From positions 1,729,501 through 1,793,500 of the forward strand of contig NC_083386.1 of NCBI RefSeq assembly GCF_031755915.1: a DNA stretch of 64,000 nt, read 5' to 3'. The DNA comes from Ziziphus jujuba (lineage: Eukaryota > Streptophyta > Magnoliopsida > Rosales > Rhamnaceae). A model generated the notes under the pieces. It did not search any database. It was not told the origin of the DNA and worked only from the letters and a program-made list of their open reading frames with translations. The position numbers and the translations under genes were made by a program. Position 1 is the first letter of the stretch. Each line of letters begins with the position of its first letter. This document shows positions 1 through 12,247 of the stretch, piece after piece.

Positions 1-290
1 ATAGGTGGGACTGCAGTTGAAAAAAATGCCTCCATCATTTTCATGTCTCTACAAACTTTGTCATTTGGATCTAGACAAAGTTGTAGGCTTTGAGAATTTT
101 CCAGGAAGCACTTTTAAGCCCAACTGCTAAGAATACTTAGACTTGAGCAGGATATATATCAGAACTTTGTCCTCATCAATTATGCATTTGACCACCCTCA
201 TTCAGTTGGATCTTGTAGGTTGTATAAGTTATATGTCAATTCCAGCTAGTTATATATAACTAATGTCTAGTATATAACATTTCTTTATTT
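1..290 (+). pseudogene. TNL resistance gene relic, LRR part
   Basis: The stretch matches the LRR exon of the full-length TNL around 34500-34720: a degraded GTAV-PPSF segment, then SxxCLYKL-like LRR text. It is nearly identical to 56928-57210, which lies downstream of a recognisable NB-ARC relic. Frame breaks occur around position 20 and a stop falls in the segment near 127. The 5' part of this gene lies outside the window. It is a non-functional tail of a duplicated TNL, and the identification is by paralogy within the window. Confidence 0.75.
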
Positions 291-295
291 GCAAG

Positions 296-660
296 TATGC
301 TGGTGAAGTTATAGACAGATTTAAGCTGATGCAAAATAGGGTGGAAACTGAGAATGATGAATATGTGTTTTTGATACCTCCCATGTTAGTGATTCATTCA
401 AGTGGAATTACAAACCTGCTTTACTGGGGGAGGAGAGTTCTAATGATGCAAATGAGGATTACATAATTCCATCTCGCCTAGTTATTAGCTCCAAGAATGT
501 TGGAAATGTAGCTAGATTTATAAAACATAGTTGCTCACAAAATATTTTCTGGCAGCCTATTCTACACGAGCACAACAACCAGTCCTTTATCCATATTGCC
601 TTTTTCGCATTCAGGCACGTCCCTCCTATGACAGAGTGTCCTATTATTATGGTGTTTGCA
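296..660 (+). pseudogene. SUVH-type histone methyltransferase SET-domain relic
   Basis: Translation gives YAGEVIDRFKLMQ, then NDEYVFLIPP, SFKWNYKPALL, SSNDANEDYIIPS and GNVARFIKHSCSQNIFWQP, then HIAFFAFRHVPPMTE. These are the successive signature blocks of plant SUVH (SU(VAR)3-9 homologue) SET domains, which methylate histone H3 lysine 9; the NHSC active-site motif reads KHSC here. A splice acceptor-like AG precedes the first block. One frameshift lies near 388 (compare 57310) and another after PPMTE. No pre-SET or SRA domain was found upstream, where TNL sequence lies instead. It is a gene fragment and not expected to be active. Confidence 0.82.
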
Positions 661-1274
661 ATCCATTCCATTGGAATAGCGGGGTCATTTGAGCTAATCC
701 TTCTGGCACTTGTACAATCAAATGAGCATGTTGCAATTGAACAGGATCATGACTTAACATGCTTTTGCATTTAAGAACTTGTAGCAAATTAAATATGAAA
801 GTTTTATGTATGTATCTTTCTATTTAATGTATTTGCATATCCTTGTACTAAAAACTCATCTCTGTTTAATATATTCTAAGCTTATTGCATACCAAAGTTA
901 TGAGAATTATTTTAGAATGATAGGTAAGAAAATTTTGGAGTATCAAAGCCATAGTCAGCTTGCTGCTTAAATTCTTTGGCCATAGTCAGCTTTCTGCTTA
1001 AATTCTTTGGTTATGAACATTTACCTGAACATACTACACTGTACCGGAGAATTTAGTAAGCAAGAGTATTGCGCTTTTCTTGATGGATAAACCAGGTAAG
1101 TGCTTAAGTTTGATGAAGAAGTTATCTGAACTGTAGATAGTGGACTTTCGATTATAAGAATGGTTAATTAAACATGGTAACTTATGATGCCATTGTATCA
1201 TTCTGTTTGTAGATGAATGGTAAGAATTGATGATCGGTTAAAGATCATTATGTTCGGTTTTGTTTAGGCTTAAC

Positions 1275-4148
1275 TGTCAGGACCCGTCCAGAATTCCTTA
1301 CCCGGAACCCTAGACAAGCCCTGATCCCAGGGAAACCCTACCGAACCCTCCAACGGAAAATCCGGCAGAGCCTCCCCTAAGGGATTTACTTACCACAAAT
1401 TACCTGCACTGAAAACAAACTTCAAAAATATCCCCTTATTCCTCCCACAAACTACAAACTGGTTCCACAAATTGCAGCACTTCAAAAATAAAATAACAGC
1501 AGCAACCCAGTGCATAAAGAACAACCACACGTCCAATACAGTATACAGAGCATTATACAACAAATGTGGAATCTATAAAATGACGGATAAGAATGTAATA
1601 CAAGATAGAGAGGAAAAAGGGAAGGAAAACTTCTTGAACCTTCGGCAACGAACTGAGACGTCGGGCTCGCCCCGGACAATCAACGTCTCCAATCTGGACC
1701 TAGGGGAACGGAATTTAAGAGTGTGAGATGCTAATCATCTCAGTGAGTGACCCTAACTACTATACACCTTTAATATTAATAATATAAAAATAAAGAAATT
1801 TAATAAATCAATACCGAACAATTAATAAATAAATAAATAAATATTTGAAGTAATAATTTCTCTCAAAACCCTCACTATTCACTCTGTTTGAAATGTTCCC
1901 CTTTTAAAACATTTTCACAAAACCCTTGTACGTACTTCCCAAAAACCAAGGAACCAAACAAATTAATAAACAACAAATAAACAAATAAATACATAAATAC
2001 CCCAAATATAAATAACTGCAATAATTTATAATAAATAATTTTTTGAACACCTTTGGGGTTTTAAACTTTAATTGCAATTTACACCGACAATTACACCTGA
2101 CGCACCACACCATATACCGGTGATGCCCTCCGATACCCAGCGTCCCGAGCACCGACTGGCGGGAGGTTAAAGAGAGAAACCTGCAGTGGTCACTTCGGCG
2201 TCCCGACAGTACCAACTGCTAAAAACCATCACCCGGCCAAGGAGGGGGGCGGCTGTGCGCAACAATAACCTTGCCTGCCCACGGTCCAATGGCAACTCAC
2301 GGGTGAAGTAATAACCGTGCGCTAAACCAGATAATAACCGCGCACTACCACGTGTCCATACACCATACACCAGAACACCAATACTGTATGAGTGCGTCTA
2401 AAAATTAACATAAACAACCAACCGTACCGTTTTTCCAAAAACCACCGTGGGAAGTATACCAAATTTTCACAAACACCATCCCACATATTTTTATTTAGTA
2501 ACCCGGTACGAAACATTGATAACCAACAAACCACAATTTTCTCGAAATACGAAATGCAACCATAAAAATACCACGGGCATATTTTATAAAATATAACCAA
2601 ATATTTTCGTAAAATATTTAACCTAATTATGCCCGAGAAATCACATTTGAAACCACGTAAAATTAATACCGAAACATACCTTGCTCATGCATAACAAATA
2701 ATTTAAATTAAACCGCATTAAAATCATAATTAAACCACACCACATGAGCATAATTAAATACTAAATTAAATACCAATTAAATTTAATTAATTGCCCAAAA
2801 TAATTTTTGAAGGTGTGTCACTCACCTGGAGCACGCAATTAACCCATGATCCACCACGGGATCAATTCTACGACTCACCGGTGCTCCTAGAACAAAATTC
2901 ACAGACAGTCAAATAAAATAATATTTTATTCGGGTAAATAATACCGGTACCCGGGGGCTTAAACGCAAACGTTAACCAAAATAGTCGAATGATATACCGA
3001 ATCGAAGCTTGTGAGACGAGGATCACCAATCCGGTCTCCGTCGACCCCAATTCCACCGGAGGTGGCCGGAATTTGGCCGGAAAGGTTCGGCCGGTTTTCA
3101 ATCCCTCATATCTCACAAACCGCTTCGAATTTTTGAGATTGGAGGCCATTTTTGGATTCAGAGGACCCAAAATAGGGGGATAGGAGGCTCAATTGGGAGT
3201 GGGCTGGCCGGAAAACACAAGAAAAGAGGAGAGAGAAACTTGGCCGGCCGGCGGCTTCTCCGGCCCGATCGGCGCGCGTCCGGCGGTGGCTGGCCGTGAA
3301 ACTTGGCGGCCAAGCTCGCGAGGTGGCGGGCTTCCTTGGTGGCTGGCGCGTGAGGGCTATGGGTGGCCGGAATTTGAAACACAGGAGAGAGAGGGACGGT
3401 CGGGAGAGAAGAAAGAAAAGCTGCGTGTGTGTGTGTATTTCGGGGAAGAAGAAGGAAAAAAGAAAAAAAAAAGAAAAAGAAAAAGAAAAAGAAAGGATTG
3501 GTGTTTTCCCACGTGGGGAAAAGAAAAGAAAAAGAAAAAGAAAAAGAAAAAGAAAAAGAAAAAGGAAAAGAAAAAGAAATAATTAAATAATATTAATAAT
3601 AATATTATTATTCAAAAATAATAAAATAATTTGATTTTTTTTTTTTTTCACTTGGTTGACATGTGGCATTTCACCATGGTGACACATGGTCACCTTCATT
3701 GAGTCACACGTGGCACATCGTTATGCGTGTAAAAATAATATTAAAATAATACAGTATTTGAAAAACTTTACAGGTCCATAACTTTCAAACCACATGTCCA
3801 AATCGGACGTGCCGCTAGTCTACGGACTCGTATCGACGAGCACTTCACAACCATGCATGAGTCAAAGCTCAACCTTGCATGAATAAAAAGTCAACCCCGA
3901 CTCCCCTTGGACAGTTTGGACCTCAACTTGTTTTGCTCAAAACTTTCAAACCGTAGCTCCGTTTTCAACGTGCTACCAGTCTACGAACTCGTGCCAACGT
4001 GTACTTCGTAACGGTACCTCAGTCAACCTAGAATTCCAACCGGGTCAAAAAGTCAACTTTTGACCCCTTCGGTCAACGGTCAACGGTCAACAGTCAACCT
4101 CGGTCAACGTGCAAAAATTTCCGACATGGTTCAGGACGGGGTGTTACA
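1275..4148. mobile_element. Solo LTR-like insertion, 2.9 kb
   Basis: The insert starts TGTCAGGACCCGTCC and ends GGACGGGGTGTTACA (TG...CA). It is flanked by TTAAC (1270-1274) and TTAAA (4149-4153). Copy B has the uninterrupted site at 58190-58200 with a single TTAAA, so the TSD is 5 bp with one later mutation. No gag-pol coding, primer site or second LTR was seen. A solo LTR of a large Ty3/gypsy family is the best explanation. The ends also form an imperfect inverted repeat, which leaves orientation undecided. Confidence 0.7.
3448..3582 (+). repeat. Polypurine (GAAAAA)n tract
   Basis: Two runs of GAAAAA-type hexamers, separated by a short unique stretch near 3495-3520, lie inside the solo LTR. 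They create long Lys/Arg-rich open frames that are artefacts of low complexity. Confidence 0.85.
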
Positions 4149-5389
4149 TTAAAGATCTATTTTCTTGGCAGATAAAGAAAGAGGATCAAAGGGTGTGCCT
4201 TTTGGTCTAAGAGAATATGAGATCAACTAAAATTCAAAGCAAGGTGGAGGGAAAATGAATTTAGACGAAGAGAGTTGAAGAATGGGCACAAACTTGTAGT
4301 GAAACTGGGAATTTGTTTGGTAGAGATGAAATGTTCAAGGGAGGAACATCCATGCCTAGCTTGGTAGGAGGAAAGTAAAAAGTTTTAGTGGGAACATGTT
4401 GAATCCATATCCTAATTCGTGCGAAACAAGAGGGATTGGCTTTTGGAGGTGGAAAATCTTGATGCTTAGTAAAATAATCAAACTACTATCAATTCCCTTG
4501 TAAAATATTAGTAGATGATAATTCATAAGCAATACTACCATCAGATCCATTTAAAATAAATAGTTACAACATGAACTCTCCTATGTTTTGCTACATAATT
4601 ACATTTTTAGCAAAACAGCTGAAATTGGCTCCTAAAGAAAGCATTAACAGGAGTCAAAACATTGCTGTAGCTCCCTTTAGACTATCACAAAAAGAAGAAA
4701 ATAGTTTCCTCTTTTTCCTAGAAACTTCCATTAAGAAAAAAAGAGAGACAATGGACCGCAACATTATCAATTCCTGGATCTTGCAATAGAATAAGTTGTC
4801 TAAACAAAATTTCATGGTCAGGAGTCAAAACATTGCAGTAGCCTCTTTTGAACTATCACGAAAATAAGAAAATAGTTTCCTCTTTTTCCAAGAAACTTCT
4901 ACTAAGAAGTCAGTGAACCGCAACATTATCAATTCCTCGATCTTGCATTAGAATAAGTTGTCTAAAACAAAATTTCATGGTATTGTTAGCCCATTTCGAT
5001 GGGAAACATATATTTATAATCCCCTTATGGGACCGCTGGAACAATTAATTTGTCAATGCAAGTGTCTCTTGGGGGTTTGATTACGTGTGTGTGTGTGTGT
5101 TTGTATATAACACCAGATGTCGAAACTATCAGTTCAAACTGATGAAACTGACTATATATATATTTATATATATATGTATGTGTGTATATATAATCTATGT
5201 ATATTTGATGTTGAAAGATAATTAGACGGAGACCATAGGAAAACTTAGCAAAGAAGTTATGGTTCCTATTGGTTGAATAAAATTGTTCGGAAGTCAATTT
5301 CAGGGGCTTGTTGACTAATTACAGTGGTATATTTGGACCGCTAGCTGGTTTGGGAATGTTAAAATATCAAAAACCAAGTCATCAGAGCT

Positions 5390-5460
5390 CCACCTAGGTC
5401 GAGATGTTTCCCCCTCTAGCAAAGCTGACAATAGCAATCCATTTCGTTGGAAAAAGAATC
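5390..5460 (+). pseudogene. SUVH post-SET relic, truncated
   Basis: The text KADNSNPF-x-WKK corresponds to the spacer before the post-SET cysteine cluster of SUVH proteins. It is recognised mainly because the paralogous site at 59400-59515 continues into KKKCLCGSSK. In this copy the sequence jumps directly to the 3'-UTR-like region after the lysines, so a deletion of roughly 110 bp removed the cysteine cluster. Confidence 0.55.
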
Positions 5461-5469
5461 TAACATGCT

Positions 5470-6880
5470 CATTTGTTATGAACTTGTAGGCTTGTACAGA
5501 ATCTGAAAGTTATATGTATGCCCTCTTATATTTTCTATTTAGTGTATTTGCATATCTTGCATACTGAAAACTCAACTTTGTTTGATATATTCGAAGCTTG
5601 TTAGATGCCAAACTTATTAGGCGTACTTCGGGATGATATGCAAGCAAGTTTTCTAGTCCCAAAACCATAAAATTCAATGATTCATACTGATGTGGTCAAA
5701 TCCAGTTGAGTTCGATCAGCTTGCTGCTTAACTTCTTTGGTTACAGATGATTTTACCTGAACGTACTATACCATACCATAGAAAGTGGTATGCAAGAATA
5801 TTGAACTTCTCTTGCTGGATTAACCAGGTAAGTGCTTGTGTTTGATGAAGAAGTTATGTCAACTATAGATAGTTGACTTTGGATTGTAAGAATGGTAAGA
5901 TAAGCCTGGTAAGTTATGATGTCATCATATAGTTCTGTATGGAGATGAACGGTAAGAAACTAAGAATTTATGATCAAAAGGTTAAAGATCATTATTTTTG
6001 TTTTTCATAGCTTAAAGATCTTTGTTCTTGGTAGATAAAGAAAAGAGGATCAAAGGGTGTGTTTTTAGGTATGAGGGAATTTGAGATCAGCTATAATTAA
6101 AATCAAGGTGGAGGGAAAATGAAGTTGGACGAAGAGAGTTGAAGAATGATTACAAACTAGTAATGCAATAGGGAGTTTGTTTGGTAGAGATAAAATGTTC
6201 AAGAAAAAATCCATGCCTAGCTTGGAAGGAGGGAGGAGGGAGTAAAAAGTTGTGGTGGGAGGATGTTAAATCCATCCTAATTCATGCAAAAAATGAGGTA
6301 TTGAACTTTGGAAGGTGGAAAATCTTGATGCTTAGCAAAATAATAAAACAACTTCCAAACCCCTTGTAAAATATTAGTAAATGAAAATTCATAATACTAC
6401 CAGAAGATCCATTAAAAAAATACGTTTTTACAATATGAACTCTCCTTTGTTTGGCTATATGATTACATTTTTAGCAGAACAGCTGAAATTGGCTACCAAA
6501 GAAAGCATTAACAGAAGTAAAAAATTCAGTAGCTTCCTTTGAACTATTACAAAAACAGTATATATTTCTGAAATTCCATCCTTCTTTTTCCTTCATCCGG
6601 AAATGAATTTTCCCAAAGCGTGTTCTTTTACGATTTGCTATAGTATAGAGACTGAAACTTGAAAGAAATCTTCTAATAAGATGGTTAACAAGAAAATAAT
6701 TTCCTCTTTTCCAAGAAACATCCATTAGGGGAAAAAATAAATAAATAAAAAATAAAAAACGGAGACAATGAACCACAACATTATAAATTTCTCCATCTTG
6801 CATTAGAATAAGTTGTCTAAAACAAAAATTCGTATTGGTAGTGCATTTCGATGGGAAAGCTGGAAAAATTTGTCAATAAA
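5470..6880 (+). repeat. Intergenic tandem module 2
   Basis: This module carries the same ordered landmarks as module 1: the TTTAGTGTATTTGC stretch (about 5537), GATGAAGAAGTTATGTCAACT (about 5845), CCATGCCTAGCTTGG (about 6210) and AATAAGTTGTCTAA (about 6807). It is paralogous to 59570-61480 in copy B, where a copia fragment interrupts it. No gene was recognised here. Confidence 0.7.
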
Positions 6881-7661
6881 AGTGTATCGTTGGGGTTTGA
6901 TATTATCATGCTTATTCATTTATAACTTGTAAGCTTGTAGCAAAATCTGAAAGTTCTATGAATGCCTTCTAATCTTTTTATTTAATGTATTTGCGAATGT
7001 TGCATACTGAAAACTCACCTCTGTTTGATATATTCTTAGCTTGTTTGCATGCCAAACTTATTGAAGTTAATTTGGGATGATAGGTAAGAAAGTTATTTTG
7101 GGAGTTATTTTGACATGCCAAATGTACTGAAAACTCATCTCTGTTTGATATATTCAACGAGTCAGCTTGCTGCTTAACTTCTTTGGTTATAGACGATTTA
7201 CCTGAACATACCATACTATACCATGGATTTTAGTATGCAAGAATATTGCACTTCTCTTTCTAAATAAACCAGGTAAGTGCTTATCTTTGATGAAGAAGTT
7301 ATCTGAACTATAGAGAGTTGACTTTTGATTGTAAGAATGGTAAGATAAATCTAATTGGTTATGATGTCGTCATATGGTTCTGTATGGAGATGAATGGTAA
7401 GAATTAATGATAAAAGGGTTAAAGATCATTATATTTGATTTTGTTAAGGCTTAAAGATCCCTGTTCTTGGTAGATAAAGAAAGAGGATCACCGTTTGTGT
7501 ATTTATGTATAAGAGAATATGAGATCAGCTAAGGTTAAAAACAAGGTGGAGGGAAAATGAAGTTGGATGAAGAGAGTTAAAGAATAAGTGCCAGTTAGTG
7601 GGACACTTGAGGCATTGTTTGGTAGAGAGGAAATGTTTATGGAATGAAAATCCATGCCTAG

Positions 7662-8628
7662 TGTAACGGTCCGCACCTTTAGAATGGCTTAGTGGCATTT
7701 TCGTAAATATTTGAAGGTCGGGATCTTCGATCCCGGGCCGTGGGAAGTTCTTAAGAATGTCACTAGGATGGTGCATATCGAATGGCAAGCCAAGATGTGA
7801 AGGTTTGCTAGAGAAAACCCCATTATGATTCCTCGCACAAAGTGATATCTATGGGTGCCAGAAAGGAAATGGCTCAATAAGCTCTTTAGGGGGGGTGGTC
7901 CGTGTTGGCTCTCCACGGCCCCCGGCTCCGGCTTCGAGCTTGGGCTAAGCGAGCTTCCCATGGGCGACGGCAAGCCATGGGGCGGACATAAAGTGCCACG
8001 GAGGTGGTCTTATGTCTCCGAGGGACAGGGAGTCCCGAGGACAGTACCGGTAGGCGCTATGAGCTGGTATTGCGCGTCACTCCTGTGTCAGAGGCTAAGT
8101 GTAGCATTTGCTATGCCGTTTTCTATCGGCTATGCCAAGAACACACGTAGGCCTTTGTTACAAGGTTGTGGCAAATGTGCCAATGAGCGGGGGCTCGGAT
8201 TCTGCCTCGCTCAAGAGGGTCGGAAGCTAAATAGGCACGGACGGGGCGACACCGTGCCATCGGGTGACATTCATATGTGGGCTTCCAATCTTGTGTTGCT
8301 ATCCTGAGGGCATGTTGGCACGATGCTGGTGTGCATGCTCTAGGGTCGGATGCTATTCGAGATGTGCATGGACCAAGGCCCGAGTGAAGAGATGGGTTGC
8401 TGGCTAGATCTTGGCACAAGATTAAGTAACAAGCTACCGAGTGGGCGCAAGGCCATCGGGCTAGCTTGCTGAGCGACATGAGCCATGATGACTATGGGAA
8501 CCTCCTGAGTATACAATTGGTATCAGATGGGTCGATATATGAACTCGGATAGTGAAAAGGCTGGCCATGACTGGAGAGTCTTGGCGCCGCACGGTCTATT
8601 CCGCTGCATAAAATGTAGGACCGTGACA
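7662..8628 (+). repeat. 5' LTR of the non-autonomous element
   Basis: It starts TGTAACGGTCCGCACC and ends GGACCGTGACA. It is the same length as the 3' LTR, and I saw no base differences between them. A 150-codon open frame inside it occurs identically in both LTRs and is not a gene. Confidence 0.93.
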
Positions 8629-8630
8629 AG

Positions 8631-8642
8631 TGGTATCAGAGC
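8631..8642 (+). other. Primer-binding site (initiator Met tRNA)
   Basis: TGGTATCAGAGC begins two bases after the 5' LTR. It is complementary to the 3' end of plant initiator methionine tRNA. Confidence 0.9.
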
Positions 8643-10325
8643 CCGGTTTGTCCTGCAATAGGCGAACCGAGGAACGGATGGTATTGGTTGGTGATGCTTG
8701 GATCCGTAGAACCCCGATGCTACTGTGAAGGGGGCATTCTTGCATGGAGCATGGTTAGTTGTGGCGGCATGCCCAACTTGAATATGATGTGGGGATGTTC
8801 ACCAAACGAGTACCAGTGTGCGATACAAATACACTTTAACTGGATGCTCGAGCAGCGAGGCAAATGCGAAGTTCATGAATGGGACAAGCATTTGGAATAA
8901 GTGACTGGTGCTCAGAAAGGAATTCATGCGTCGTTAAATGAGAGCACAAGCCGTAAGTAGTGCAGTTCTCTTGAATAATTGAGGGCTTGTTAGCCATGTG
9001 TTTCTTTTGGGGTATTGGTCTTAAGAATTACAGAAAATACCAAAAATAGATCCATTTTGACGAAGAGTCTTGACAGCCACAAAGAGTGGGGGAGAAAGAG
9101 CAAGCCAGTGCGGCTGGGTGGCAGAGGCCACGTTTGTCCAAGAGAAAAGACAACCTTGTCGAAGCGAATGAGAAGTCAAGACGAGTGGATGCGTGGAGCA
9201 CTGTAAATTTGCCAGAGGGCAAAACTGGCTCAGAGGAGGAGCCGAGATACAAAAGTGAGCAAGATCGAGGCAAAGAACTAAGGAAGGGACTTAGTTCAAG
9301 GTGACACTAGGTGTCAACAGCCGAAATAAGGAGGTCGCAGAAGAGAGGACCTCCATTCAAGATGTGGTAACTCGTCGGGAAGAGGATGCCACTTGCGCAA
9401 GGGTTGGCTTTGGAAGCCACAAGGATAAATGCACACTCGAGGGATGTTGTGCATAAATTTGCCTTTGGAGAAGGCAAAGCTAGCTTGAGAATTGCTAGCA
9501 CATCACCATCGTGGAGATGGAAATTTGAGATGCACACTCAAGGGATGTTGTGCATAAATTTGCCTTTGGAGAAGGCAAAGCTAGCTTGAGAATTGCTAGC
9601 ACCTCACCATCGTGGAGATGGAAATTTGAGCGCGGGAACAAGAGCTAAGAAGGGAAACTTAGCTCGTCACGGCAACAGAGTGCCGAAAAAGCATGAAGTG
9701 GAGTTCAAGAGAGAGGAGAACTACCACATGAAGAACTCTCGAGTTTGGGTACCGTTGGGATAGTTGACGTAGGGGCACCACCTGAGAGGAGACGGTGTGC
9801 TCGATGAGAGGGTCAATGTTACCATCGGATTACTTGGTAGAGTTCGGTCCACGGGAGGACCTTGAAGGCAAGAGAGTGCCTTACTTTGGAGCTCGGGAAG
9901 CTATTCGTCCAAGAGGGACAATAAGCGTTGGCTTGGGTGCCAACAAGTGAAGAGAACATTTGTCCAAGGGGGACACGAGTCTGGCTTGGGTGCCAGCGAG
10001 ATATACAAAAGGCAGAATTCGTCCGAGAGGGACACCATCTGCATATGGAGCTGAAAGTGCGGGGCGAAGCACTAATTTATGCACAAGGAGGTGCATGTTT
10101 TGAGGAAAGCTTGAGTTTGGGTGAACGCATGCAATAGGTCCTTGGCCAAGTCCAAGAGTGGGCGCGCGAAGGTCATCACAGAGGGTGATTCTACAGAGGT
10201 AGAGGGACGACGTATGCAGGATCTTGAGTTTGAGCCTAAAGAGCTTATGTGGATGAAAGGTGTTGCGCGGAGTGCAGGAGTCTTGAAGATAGCAAGCGGG
10301 CACGTCGATGAGGGCATCGACGTAA
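8643..10325 (+). other. Internal region of the non-autonomous element, non-coding
   Basis: It contains only short open frames with no recognisable retroelement domain. The region is rich in repeated AAGAGGGACA and GGGTGCCA-type phrases. It is the packaging or replication backbone of a non-autonomous element. Confidence 0.75.
9431..9632 (+). repeat. 101 bp tandem duplication
   Basis: Two adjacent near-identical copies start GCACACTC(G/A)AGGGATGTTG at 9431 and 9532. They sit inside the internal region of the non-autonomous LTR element. Confidence 0.9.
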
Positions 10326-10329
10326 TGAA

Positions 10330-10340
10330 GTGGGGGAGGA
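10330..10340 (+). other. Polypurine tract
   Basis: The purine-rich GTGGGGGAGGA lies directly before the 3' LTR, in the expected position for plus-strand priming. Confidence 0.85.
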
Positions 10341-11307
10341 TGTAACGGTCCGCACCTTTAGAATGGCTTAGTGGCATTTTCGTAAATATTTGAAGGTCGG
10401 GATCTTCGATCCCGGGCCGTGGGAAGTTCTTAAGAATGTCACTAGGATGGTGCATATCGAATGGCAAGCCAAGATGTGAAGGTTTGCTAGAGAAAACCCC
10501 ATTATGATTCCTCGCACAAAGTGATATCTATGGGTGCCAGAAAGGAAATGGCTCAATAAGCTCTTTAGGGGGGGTGGTCCGTGTTGGCTCTCCACGGCCC
10601 CCGGCTCCGGCTTCGAGCTTGGGCTAAGCGAGCTTCCCATGGGCGACGGCAAGCCATGGGGCGGACATAAAGTGCCACGGAGGTGGTCTTATGTCTCCGA
10701 GGGACAGGGAGTCCCGAGGACAGTACCGGTAGGCGCTATGAGCTGGTATTGCGCGTCACTCCTGTGTCAGAGGCTAAGTGTAGCATTTGCTATGCCGTTT
10801 TCTATCGGCTATGCCAAGAACACACGTAGGCCTTTGTTACAAGGTTGTGGCAAATGTGCCAATGAGCGGGGGCTCGGATTCTGCCTCGCTCAAGAGGGTC
10901 GGAAGCTAAATAGGCACGGACGGGGCGACACCGTGCCATCGGGTGACATTCATATGTGGGCTTCCAATCTTGTGTTGCTATCCTGAGGGCATGTTGGCAC
11001 GATGCTGGTGTGCATGCTCTAGGGTCGGATGCTATTCGAGATGTGCATGGACCAAGGCCCGAGTGAAGAGATGGGTTGCTGGCTAGATCTTGGCACAAGA
11101 TTAAGTAACAAGCTACCGAGTGGGCGCAAGGCCATCGGGCTAGCTTGCTGAGCGACATGAGCCATGATGACTATGGGAACCTCCTGAGTATACAATTGGT
11201 ATCAGATGGGTCGATATATGAACTCGGATAGTGAAAAGGCTGGCCATGACTGGAGAGTCTTGGCGCCGCACGGTCTATTCCGCTGCATAAAATGTAGGAC
11301 CGTGACA
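10341..11307 (+). repeat. 3' LTR of the non-autonomous element
   Basis: At 967 bp it is indistinguishable by eye from the 5' LTR, which implies little time since insertion. Confidence 0.93.
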
Positions 11308-12004
11308 CCTAGCTTGGTAGGAGGGGGGCGGGAAGTAGAAAGTGGGAGTGGAAGGATGGTAAATCCATCTACTCCATGCAAAACAAGAGGAGTTGGAAGG
11401 TGGAAAATGTTGATGCTAAGCAAAGTAATCAAATCACCATCAAACCCCTGGTAAAATATTAGTAAATGACAGTTCCATGGACAATATTACTTTCAGACCT
11501 TTAAATCTCGCATGTATTGGTATAATTACGTGTTTAGCAAAACAAGTGAAAAGTGGCCGCTAAAGAAAGCATTTACAGAAGTCACAAATTGCAGTGGCTT
11601 CCTTTTAGCTGTCAGAAAACAGCCAGAGCTTTCGGTTAAATCGTTATATATATATATATAAATATATTCATCCTAGAAATCTGCAAGTAATCTCTAACAC
11701 CTTCTCCATCCATATTTTTCCTTGATCTGAAATGAATTACTCCCAGAGCCTGTTCTTTTATGAGAGTTTGACTAGAGTTTAGAGACTGAAACTTCAAAAT
11801 GAATCTTCTAATAATTATGGTTATCAAGAGAATAGTTAGTTTCCTCTTTTTCCACGAAACTTTCATTGAAAAAAGAAAATAAATAAATACAAGAAGAAAA
11901 AGTAAAAGAAAATGAACCGCAGCATTATCGATTCCTTGATCTTGGATTAGAATAAGTCGTCAAAAACAAGATTTTCTGGTAGCTCATTTTTCAATGGAAA
12001 AACA

Positions 12005-12208
12005 TATATATATATATATATATATGTATTAATTACATTTATTTGAGTTGTCCCAATTCCCGACTCCTGTCTTCCGACGGGGTTTTAAGATATTTATTGT
12101 CCTTGTATATTTTATTGAAAAGGAGTGGAAAGATGATTACTTATGGTGATGAGATTAGAAATTATTGGTAAAAAGGATAAAAGAACGGGAAAAGACAAAC
12201 ACACACAA

Positions 12209-12247
<39 letters not shown>
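12005..12247. repeat. TA and AC microsatellites upstream of CRK1
   Basis: There is a (TA)n run at about 12005-12024 and an (AC)n run followed by (TA)n at about 12200-12247. The corresponding positions upstream of CRK3 (about 44905-44930, 45075-45095) also hold TA runs of different length. Confidence 0.85.

Larger units (their letters stand above)
660..5390 (+). repeat. Intergenic tandem module 1 (interrupted by the solo LTR)
   Basis: This is the first of three tandem modules in copy A. Landmarks in order are: the AACTTGTAG...TTTAATGTATTTGC stretch (about 775-835), the TTGATGAAGAAGTTATCTGAACT stretch (about 1109), the AGATAAAGAAAGAGGATCA stretch (about 4170), the CCATGCCTAGCTTGGTAGGAGG stretch (about 4350), and a TTTCCTCTTTTTCC stretch followed by AATAAGTTGTCTAA (about 4700-4960). 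The same landmarks recur in modules 2 and 3. No gene was recognised here. Confidence 0.7.
7662..11307 (+). mobile_element. Non-autonomous LTR retrotransposon (LARD-like), very recent
   Basis: Two 967 bp LTRs flank a 1.7 kb internal region. A perfect 5 bp target duplication CCTAG lies at 7657-7661 and 11308-11312. Empty sites carrying a single CCTAG are visible in the two paralogous blocks near 44330 and 62252. The element has an iMet primer-binding site and a polypurine tract but no gag, protease, integrase or reverse transcriptase text. It must have been mobilised in trans. The superfamily is unknown. Confidence 0.93.

Noticed and set aside
3193..3586. Lys-rich open frames of about 100-130 codons.
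   Set aside because: They come from a (GAAAAA)n polypurine tract within a solo LTR.
7855..8307. 150-codon open frame on +, repeated identically at 10534-10986, with further frames on -.
   Set aside because: They lie in the two LTRs of the non-autonomous element, have no recognisable domain, and are duplicated only because LTRs are duplicated.
8631..8642. TGGTATCAGAGC motifs (also 27387, 51052, 60468 and, reversed, 43211) considered as tRNA genes.
   Set aside because: Each is only the short primer-binding site next to an LTR; no cloverleaf surrounds them.
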